In this document: positions 55,121 through 61,830 of the stretch, piece by piece | Layout of the letters: every line of letters starts with the position of its first letter | Position numbering within the stretch: the stretch's first letter is position 1 | Source: Streptomyces laurentii | GTDB taxonomy: Bacteria; Actinomycetota; Actinomycetes; Streptomycetales; Streptomycetaceae | Length of the DNA stretch: 64,000 bases | Direction: 5' to 3' | NCBI GenBank assembly: GCA_002355495.1 | Contig: AP017424.1 | Coordinates: forward strand, 2,418,001 to 2,482,000 | Program-made: the position numbers and the translations under genes | Notes under the pieces: model-generated | Database searches by the model: none | Seen by the model: only the letters and a program-made list of their open reading frames with translations | What the model was told of the DNA's origin: nothing

Positions 55121-56656
55121 ATGCCTACCTGCCCGAACGGACACCAGTCGGTCTCCGATGACTGGTGCGAGGTCTGCGGCCACCGTATGGCGGCCGGGGC
55201 GGGTGCGCCGACGGGTGCCGTTCCGCAGCCTCCCCCGCCGCCCGCCTACGGCTACCCCGGACCGGGCGGCCCGGCGGGTCCCGGCGGCCCGGGCCCCGGC
55301 CCTGCCGTACCCGGCCCTCCCGGCATGTCCGGCCCTCCCGGTATGCCCGGTCCTGGCATGTCCGGCCCTCCCGGTATGCCCGGCCCCGGCGGACCCGGTA
55401 TGCCCGGCGCGCCCGGCGGCCCCGGCCCGTACGATCCGGGCGCGACCGCCCAGGCCGAGCTGTGCCCGCAGTGCCGCACCCCGCGCGAGCCGATGGCTCC
55501 GTTCTGCGAGGAGTGCCGCTGGAACTTCCTCACGAACACGGCGACCTCGTACACCCCGATCTCTCCGAACTCCCCGAACTCCGGCCCGGCACCGGGGGGC
55601 GCCGGCCTGCCGCCGGGCTTCCAGACCCCGCCGGGACCCCCGGCCCCGCGGCCCGCGGACCCGTTCGAGTACCAGGGCTCGCGCCCCTCGCAGGTGAACC
55701 GTCCGGCGGAGCCGCTGAGCACCGACCCGACGCACCAGCAGGCACCGGCGCAGCGCCCGCCGATGGCCGGCCCGCCGGCGTCCCCGGCCCCCGGCCCGGG
55801 CCCGGCCCCCCAGCCGCCGCAGGGATTCCCGCCGCCGCAGGCACCGCAGGCGTTCCCGCCGGCCCCGCCCGCGCCGGGTCCCGGCATGCCCCCGCCGCCC
55901 GCGCCGCACGGCAACGACGACTGGCTGCTCCCTCCCCCGTCGCAGCCGGAGCCCCCGGCGCCCGCCGCGGCGCAGCCGGCCCCGCCCGCGCCGCCCGCGC
56001 CCGGCCCCGTGGCCCCGCCCCCGCTGCCCGGCCAGGGCGGCCCGGTGCCGCCGCCCGGTCCGCAGTCCTTCGGCCCCGGAGCCCCCGGCCCGCACGGTCC
56101 CGGCGCGCCCGGTCCGCATGGTCCTGGCGCCCCCGGCCCGCAGTCCTTCGGTCCCGGGCCCGGGGCTCCGCAGGGCCCCGGGATGCCGGGGATGCCCGCG
56201 CCGCAGCAGGGACCGCCCGCGCCGTTCCAGCAGCAGCAGCCCGCCCCGCCCGCCGGGTGGACCGCGGTGATCGGCCCGGACCGCGACTACTTCATGGCGA
56301 TGATGCAGCGCAGCGGCCCGGAGGCGACGGGGCTCAACATGCCCGCGTACTCCCCCGAGCAGCGGATCAGCCTCCAGGGCAGCCAGGTCAGCATCGGCCG
56401 CCGCCGGCACTCCACCGGCGAGTCGCCCGACGTCGACCTGTCGGTCCCGCCGGAGGACCCGGGCGTCTCGCACCAGCACGCGGTGCTCGTGGCGCAGCCC
56501 GACGGCTCGTGGGCGGTGGTGGACCAGAACTCCACCAACGGCACCACGATCAACGGCTCGCCCGACCCGATCCAGCCCTATGTGCCGGTGCAGCTCACGG
56601 ACGGCGACCGGGTGCACGTCGGCGCCTGGACGACGATCACGGTCCGCCGCGGCTGA
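55121..56656 (+). CDS. FHA-domain protein with zinc ribbons and Pro/Gly-rich linker
   Basis: This 511-residue cytoplasmic protein has a zinc ribbon at residues 3-22 (CPNGHQSVSDDWCEVCG), a collagen-like GPPGMPGPGMSGPPG segment (about 60-105), a second ribbon (CPQCRTPREPMAPFCEECRW), a long Pro-rich disordered region (about 145-385) and a C-terminal FHA domain (about 415-511). The FHA phosphothreonine-binding residues are present: QVSIGRRRHS, VSHQHAVL, VDQNSTNGTTINGS. In relatives the FHA partner of PknG (GarA/OdhI) carries a phosphorylatable TVT-type N-terminus; I see none here, so this protein may read rather than receive the phosphate. It closes the operon. The ATG at 55121 follows GAGAGGGGG. 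Confidence 0.93.
   Translation: MPTCPNGHQSVSDDWCEVCGHRMAAGAGAPTGAVPQPPPPPAYGYPGPGGPAGPGGPGPGPAVPGPPGMSGPPGMPGPGMSGPPGMPGPGGPGMPGAPGGPGPYDPGATAQAELCPQCRTPREPMAPFCEECRWNFLTNTATSYTPISPNSPNSGPAPGGAGLPPGFQTPPGPPAPRPADPFEYQGSRPSQVNRPAEPLSTDPTHQQAPAQRPPMAGPPASPAPGPGPAPQPPQGFPPPQAPQAFPPAPPAPGPGMPPPPAPHGNDDWLLPPPSQPEPPAPAAAQPAPPAPPAPGPVAPPPLPGQGGPVPPPGPQSFGPGAPGPHGPGAPGPHGPGAPGPQSFGPGPGAPQGPGMPGMPAPQQGPPAPFQQQQPAPPAGWTAVIGPDRDYFMAMMQRSGPEATGLNMPAYSPEQRISLQGSQVSIGRRRHSTGESPDVDLSVPPEDPGVSHQHAVLVAQPDGSWAVVDQNSTNGTTINGSPDPIQPYVPVQLTDGDRVHVGAWTTITVRRG
55322..55387 (+). repeat. 33-bp tandem duplication in the FHA gene
   Basis: Units 55322-55354 and 55355-55387 are nearly identical and encode GMSGPPGMPGP. 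A similar 24-bp duplication encodes GPHGPGAP units near 56090-56135. Confidence 0.8.
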
Positions 56657-56674
56657 CCCGACGAAGACGTTCCG

Positions 56675-57775
56675 TCACGCGTAGTCCGGCAGCGGCCAGG
56701 CGTGCGGCCCCTCGGGGTCGTCCAGCCAGGCCCACTGCCGGCCGGCGCGCAAGGTCACCCCGAAGCGCTCCCGCTCCGGCCGCCCCTCGTGGTGCCAGAG
56801 CGTGAGCGCTTCGCGCGGTTCCAGGGCCTGTCCCGCGAGCCCGGCGAGGAAGCCGGCCTCGTCGTCGTACACCTCGGGGTACGGCTCCGCGGACCGCTGT
56901 CCGGGCGGGCGCGCGCCGCCGCCGCGCAGCGGGACGAAGTACGCGGAGGTGGCCAGGAACCGTCCTTCCGCGTGGTCCGGTCCGCGCACGGTGAGCAGGA
57001 TCAGCCCGGTGGACAGCGGGGCGAGGATCCGCGCGCCGGGGCGGCACTGGGCGAGCCAGCCGGCCGGGATCGCGGGCATCTCGCAGGTCGCGACGATCCG
57101 GTCGTACGGGGCGCGCTCGCGGCAGCCGCGGGCGCCGTCGCCGGTGAGCACGGCGGGCCGATGGCCGGCGGCGGCCAGATGGGCCCGGGCGGATTCGGTG
57201 ATCTCCTCGTCCAGGTCGACGGTGGTGACATGGCCGTCGCCGAGCCGGTGGCCGAGCAGCGCCGCGTTGTAGCCGGTGCCCGCGCCGATCTCCAGGACGT
57301 CGTGGCCGTCGCCGGGGCCGAGCGCTTCGAGCATCCGGGCCATCAGGGACGGCTGGCTGGCCGAGGAGACGAGTTCGCCGTCGCGGACCCGGGTGGCGAG
57401 GGCGGTGTCCTGGTGGGCGCCGCGCAGCCAGCGGGCGCGGCGGGCGGGGTCGGGGTCGCCGGACCAGAGGCGTTCGTAGCCGGCCGGGCCGGGGACGTAA
57501 TACGCGGGGACGAAGAGATGGCGCGGCACCTCGGCGAAGGCGGCCCGCCAGGCCGGGTCGCGCAGCGCGCCGACGGCCTCGATCCGGCGCACCATCGCGC
57601 GCCGCTCCGCCGCGGCCGCCTCGGCGAACGGGTCGGGCGCGCTCCCCGTGGCCCCGGAACTCCCCGTACCCCCGGCGCCTCCCACACCTCCCGTGTCTCC
57701 CGTACCCCCGGGGCCTCCGCCACCCCGCGGGTCCTCCGTACCCCTCGTGCCCCTCATACCCCGCTCGTCTCGCAT
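56675..57775 (-). CDS. PCMT-type methyltransferase (protein-L-isoaspartate O-methyltransferase family)
   Basis: This 366-residue cytoplasmic methyltransferase belongs to the isoaspartyl-protein repair family. After a Gly/Thr-rich disordered lead (about 1-48), family motifs appear: VPRHLFVP, SASQPSLMARMLEAL (the S-Q-P active region), VLEIGAGTGYNAALL, VTTVDLDEEITESA and YDRIVATCEMPAIPAGW. The C-terminal 120 residues are an extension seen in actinobacterial members. The ATG at 57775 follows GGAGAGTGGAGAC. It is divergent from the globin gene (94 bp) and convergent with the FHA gene (18 bp). Confidence 0.9.
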   Translation of the reverse strand: MRDERGMRGTRGTEDPRGGGGPGGTGDTGGVGGAGGTGSSGATGSAPDPFAEAAAAERRAMVRRIEAVGALRDPAWRAAFAEVPRHLFVPAYYVPGPAGYERLWSGDPDPARRARWLRGAHQDTALATRVRDGELVSSASQPSLMARMLEALGPGDGHDVLEIGAGTGYNAALLGHRLGDGHVTTVDLDEEITESARAHLAAAGHRPAVLTGDGARGCRERAPYDRIVATCEMPAIPAGWLAQCRPGARILAPLSTGLILLTVRGPDHAEGRFLATSAYFVPLRGGGARPPGQRSAEPYPEVYDDEAGFLAGLAGQALEPREALTLWHHEGRPERERFGVTLRAGRQWAWLDDPEGPHAWPLPDYA

Positions 57776-57869
57776 GTCTCCACTCTCCTGCCGCGGGCGC
57801 CGGCGAGCGATTCCGGCCACAGCGTCCGGACCCCCGTTCCTTCCCCGGAGCGTCTGAGACGATTGACGG

Positions 57870-58274
57870 GTGAACGAGATTCCGCGCGACACGCTTCAGG
57901 AGCAGACCTTCTACGAGCGGGTGGGTGGCGAGGAGACCTTCCGGCGCCTGGTCCACCGGTTCTACGAAGGAGTGGCCCAGGACCCGCTGCTGCGGCCGAT
58001 GTACCCGGAGGAGGATCTGGGCCCGGCCGAGGAGCGGTTCGCGCTCTTCCTCATGCAGTACTGGGGAGGTCCGCGCACGTACAGCGAGCGCCGCGGCCAT
58101 CCCCGGCTGCGGATGCGGCACATCCCGTTCACGGTGGACCGGGCCGCGCACGACGCCTGGCTGGGGCATATGCGGGTCGCGGTGGACGAGGCCGGGCTCG
58201 CGCCGGAGGACGAGCGGGAGCTGTGGGCGTACATGACGCACGCCGCCGCCGCGATGATCAACAGCGCCGGCTGA
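57870..58274 (+). CDS. glbO: Truncated haemoglobin, group II (GlbO type)
   Basis: This 134-residue cytoplasmic haem protein binds oxygen or NO and probably protects respiration. Group II features are FYERVGGEETFRRLVHRFYE at the start, YPEEDLGPAEERFALFLMQY ending in the CD1-region YWGGP, HPRLRMRHIPF carrying the proximal histidine, and AWLGHM with Trp G8. The GTG at 57870 matches the usual N-terminus. It is divergent from the PCMT gene. Confidence 0.95.
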   Translation: MNEIPRDTLQEQTFYERVGGEETFRRLVHRFYEGVAQDPLLRPMYPEEDLGPAEERFALFLMQYWGGPRTYSERRGHPRLRMRHIPFTVDRAAHDAWLGHMRVAVDEAGLAPEDERELWAYMTHAAAAMINSAG

Positions 58275-58509
58275 CGGCCGCCGCGCCGCCCACCTCCCGC
58301 CCGCCATCCGCCCCCCCCTTTCCGGCCACCTCCGTCCCTCCCCTCTGACCGCCCGCTCCCGGACGAACACATTCCGGTGACCGAACCCCGAATAACGGTC
58401 ACGATCGGATCAAGGTGGGCCCACAGGCGGTTTCCAGACCCCTCCCCCTCTGACAGCATCCGATGAACGTTCGAGACTGAACGATCATGGTGTTTCAGGG
58501 GGGAACCGG

Positions 58510-61500
58510 GTGACGGGCTTTGTACTTCTGCGCGTCAGAGCGCATCGGCTGCTGCTCGCCGCCGCCCTGCTCGCCGTCCTTCTGACGACATCCGTACTCG
58601 CCACACTCGCCGCCTTCTCCGGCTCGATCGGCGACGCCGCGCTCCAGGGCACCCTGAAGGGCCGCTCGGCGCCCGCCGCCGCCCTCGTCGTCACCGGCCG
58701 GGTCCCGGCCGACCACCGGGCGAGCGCCGACGCCGCCGCCCGCAAGGGCGCGAAGGAGACCTTCGCCGGGCTGCCGGTGACCGTACGGAAGCTGGAGGCG
58801 TCCGGCCCGTACGCGCTGCCCCGCGAACTCCAGCCGCCGGCCGCCCGCTCCGGCGACCCGGACCTCACCCAGTTCGCCGCGCTCGACCGCTCCCGGCTCA
58901 CCCTGGTCCGCGGCGCCTGGCCCAAGGCCGGCGCCCCCGCGGGCCCCGGCGACCCGGTCGAGAGCGCGATACCGGAGGAGGCCGCCCGCCGGCTGAAGAT
59001 CACCCCCGGCACCGTCCTCGACCTCGCCGACCGGCTCGGCGGCAAGCCGCTGAAGACCCGGATCACCGGCGTCTACCGGCCCGTCGACACCGCCGACCTG
59101 TACTGGCAGCTCGACCCGGCGGGCGGGCGCGGCGTGAAGACCCTGGTCTTCACGACGTACGGACCGCTGGCCGCCGACCCCGCCGCCCTCACCTCCGGCC
59201 GGCTCACCACCGGCAGCACCTCGTGGCTGGGCGCCGCCGACTACAGCGGCGTCGACACCGGCCGGATGGAGTCCCTGCACGCCTCCGCGACCGAGGCGCC
59301 GAAGGCGATCCTGGCCGACACGGCCGGCTTCGGCACCACCGTCAACGTGTACACCTCGCTGCCGACCGTCCTGGAGCAGACCGACCGGGCGCTGCTCGTG
59401 TCCCGCTCCACCCTGTCGATCGTGGCCGTGCAGCTCGTGCTGCTCGCCGCGTACGCGCTGCTCCTGGTGGCCCGACTGCTCAGCACCGAACGCTCCGGCG
59501 AGACCGAACTGCTGCGCGCCCGCGGCGCCTCGCGCGCCCGGATCACCGGACTCGCCACCGTCGAGGCGCTGCTGCTCGCGCTGCCCGCCGCCGTCGCCGC
59601 CCCGCTGCTCGCGCACCCGCTGACGCGGCTGTTCGCCGACCGCACCGCGCTCGACGCGCTCGGCCGGCTCGACGTCGTACCGTCGCCCACGGTGTGGCTG
59701 GTCGCGGCCGGCGTCGCGCTGTGCTGCGCCGCGGCCGTCGTCGCCCCGGCGCTGGCCGCCGGCGACGGCACCGCCATCTCGCTGCGCAAGGGCCGGGACG
59801 CCGCGCTGCCCGCGTCCGTCAAGGCCGGCGCCGACATCGCCCTGCTGCTCATCGCGGGCATCGCCTACTGGCAGCTGAACCGGCAGTCGGGCAGCGGAGC
59901 CGGGGCGCTGGCCGGCGACCGCTCCGGCGCTCTCGGCGTCGACCCGCTGCTCGTCGCCGCGCCCGCCCTCGCGCTGCTCGCCGGAACCGTCCTGACGCTG
60001 CGCCTGCTGCCGCCCGCCGCGAAGCTGGCCGAGCGGCGCGCCGCCGCCGGCCGCGGACTGCCCGCGGCGCTGGCCGGCTGGCAGTTCAGCCGCCGCCCGC
60101 TGCGCGGCGCCGGCCCGGTGCTGCTGCTGGTCCTCGCCGTCGCCATGGGCATGCTGGCGATCGGACAGAGCGACTCGTGGGACCGCTCGCAGCGTGACCA
60201 GGCCGACTTCAAGGCCGGCACGCCGGTACGGGTGCTGAGCGCGGGCCCCGGCGAACTCGCCGACACCGAACGCCTCGCGGCCGTGGACGGGGTCCGCGAG
60301 GTGGCGGCCGTCCACCGGGACACCACCGACCTCGCCGGCAAGCAGGCGACCCTGCTGGCCGTCGACACCCGGCGCGCCTCCGGCGGACTGCGCTTCCGCC
60401 CCGACCTCGCCGACGGCTCGCCCGGCGCCCGGCTCGCCGCCGTCACCCCGAAGCCGGAGAAGCAGGCCGGCATCCAGCTGCCCGCCGGTACCCGCGCGCT
60501 CACCCTCGACCTGCGCGACCAGGCGCCGAAGGGGACGCCGAGCACCCAGGTCACGGCCGTCCTGGAGGACGCGTACGGCATGCCGTTCCACCGGCTGATG
60601 GGCACCCTGCCGGCCGACGGACGCACGCACCGGCTCACCCTCGCGCTGCCCGAACTCGGCGACGCGCACGGCTTCTTCCTGTCCGGCCTCACCCTCGACG
60701 GCGCGGTCGACCAGGGCAGCGGCGGACAGCGGACGCTCTCCGTGGAGAAGGTCTCCTCCGTCCGTGCCGGGGGCGCCGAGCAGCCGATCGACGTCCGCGC
60801 CGCGCTGCCGGCCTGGAAGGCCGTGTACACGGTGAAGGGCGAGCCGGGCGAGGCACAGGCCACCCCGCTCCTCGGCCGGGCCACCGCCACCGCGCCGCTC
60901 ACCGTCGGCTTCATGGCCGGCAGCACCAAGCGCAGCGACATGTGGGCCCGGCAGGACGCCTACACCGTGTCCCTCGACGCGCCCCGGTCCGTGCCGCCGA
61001 ACCAGGTCCCGGCCATTGCGACCGACGCCTTCCTGACCGCCGTCGGCGCGAAGAAGGGCGAGGTCATCGAGGTCTCCTTCAACGGCAACACCCTCCAGGT
61101 GAAGATCGCCGACACGGTACGGGAGCTGCCCACCACCGGCCCCGGCGCCCGGTCCGTCGCCGTCACCTCGACGACCGCGACCCCGCAGGACGGCGGCGCG
61201 CTCCTGGTCGACCTGACCACCGCCAACCGGATGCTGTCCGGGCGGGACGCCGCGGCCCTCGCGCCCACCGAGTGGTGGCTGGACCCGAAGCCCGGACGTA
61301 CCGACGAGGTCGTGAAGACCCTGCGGGCCCGCCCCGACACCGACCCCGCGCAGGTGGTCGTACGGGACGAGATCGCGGCCGAACTGCTCGGCGACCCGCT
61401 CGGCGCGGGCCCCAACTCGGCGCTGATGGCGGTCGCGGCAGCGGCCGCGGCGCTCGCCGCGGTCGGCTTCGCGGTCGGCTCGGCCGGCTCGATGCGGGAG

Positions 61501-61830
61501 CGGGCGCAGGAGTTCGGCGTGCTGCGCGCGCTGGGCGCGCCGCGCCGGCAGCTGGCCCGGCTGATCGCCGCCGAACAGGGCGTCCTGGTCGGCCTCGGCC
61601 TGGTGGTCGGTGTCGCGCTCGGCACGGTACTGACCCGGGCCGTCGTCCCGCTGATCGTCCTCACCGGACAGGCGGGCCGGCCGGTACCCGAGGTCCTGGT
61701 CGAACTCCCGGTGACGCACGTGCTGGTGCTGCTCGCGGGTGTGGCGGCGCTGCCGCTGGTCATCGTGGCGGCGATCGCGCTGCGCCGGAACGACCCGGCC
61801 GTCACCCTGCGCACGCAGGGGGACCACTGA
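58510..61830 (+). CDS. ABC transporter permease, FtsX/MacB type
   Basis: This 1106-residue inner-membrane protein has a first helix at about 12-35 (LLLAAALLAVLLTTSVLATL) and a large extracytoplasmic domain. A first FtsX block follows (about 295-420, with ERSGETELLRARGASRARIT), more helices, a second external domain, and a C-terminal FtsX block (from about 970, SMRERAQEFGVLRALGAPRR). Such proteins pair with a LolD/MacB-type ATPase, not present in the window. The GTG at 58510 follows GGGGGAA. Its stop overlaps the next start (TGATG). The substrate is unknown; lipid, peptide or antibiotic export is possible. Confidence 0.9.
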   Translation: MTGFVLLRVRAHRLLLAAALLAVLLTTSVLATLAAFSGSIGDAALQGTLKGRSAPAAALVVTGRVPADHRASADAAARKGAKETFAGLPVTVRKLEASGPYALPRELQPPAARSGDPDLTQFAALDRSRLTLVRGAWPKAGAPAGPGDPVESAIPEEAARRLKITPGTVLDLADRLGGKPLKTRITGVYRPVDTADLYWQLDPAGGRGVKTLVFTTYGPLAADPAALTSGRLTTGSTSWLGAADYSGVDTGRMESLHASATEAPKAILADTAGFGTTVNVYTSLPTVLEQTDRALLVSRSTLSIVAVQLVLLAAYALLLVARLLSTERSGETELLRARGASRARITGLATVEALLLALPAAVAAPLLAHPLTRLFADRTALDALGRLDVVPSPTVWLVAAGVALCCAAAVVAPALAAGDGTAISLRKGRDAALPASVKAGADIALLLIAGIAYWQLNRQSGSGAGALAGDRSGALGVDPLLVAAPALALLAGTVLTLRLLPPAAKLAERRAAAGRGLPAALAGWQFSRRPLRGAGPVLLLVLAVAMGMLAIGQSDSWDRSQRDQADFKAGTPVRVLSAGPGELADTERLAAVDGVREVAAVHRDTTDLAGKQATLLAVDTRRASGGLRFRPDLADGSPGARLAAVTPKPEKQAGIQLPAGTRALTLDLRDQAPKGTPSTQVTAVLEDAYGMPFHRLMGTLPADGRTHRLTLALPELGDAHGFFLSGLTLDGAVDQGSGGQRTLSVEKVSSVRAGGAEQPIDVRAALPAWKAVYTVKGEPGEAQATPLLGRATATAPLTVGFMAGSTKRSDMWARQDAYTVSLDAPRSVPPNQVPAIATDAFLTAVGAKKGEVIEVSFNGNTLQVKIADTVRELPTTGPGARSVAVTSTTATPQDGGALLVDLTTANRMLSGRDAAALAPTEWWLDPKPGRTDEVVKTLRARPDTDPAQVVVRDEIAAELLGDPLGAGPNSALMAVAAAAAALAAVGFAVGSAGSMRERAQEFGVLRALGAPRRQLARLIAAEQGVLVGLGLVVGVALGTVLTRAVVPLIVLTGQAGRPVPEVLVELPVTHVLVLLAGVAALPLVIVAAIALRRNDPAVTLRTQGDH

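Noticed and set aside
55300..55440. True collagen-like structural domain in the FHA protein
   Set aside because: Only a short irregular run of GPPGMPGP units is present, in a cytoplasmic signalling protein and produced by a recent DNA duplication; a disordered linker is the simpler reading.
58495..61827. Open frame of 1110 codons on the minus strand
   Set aside because: It mirrors the FtsX permease gene and has only Q/G/R/A-rich translation without recognisable domains.
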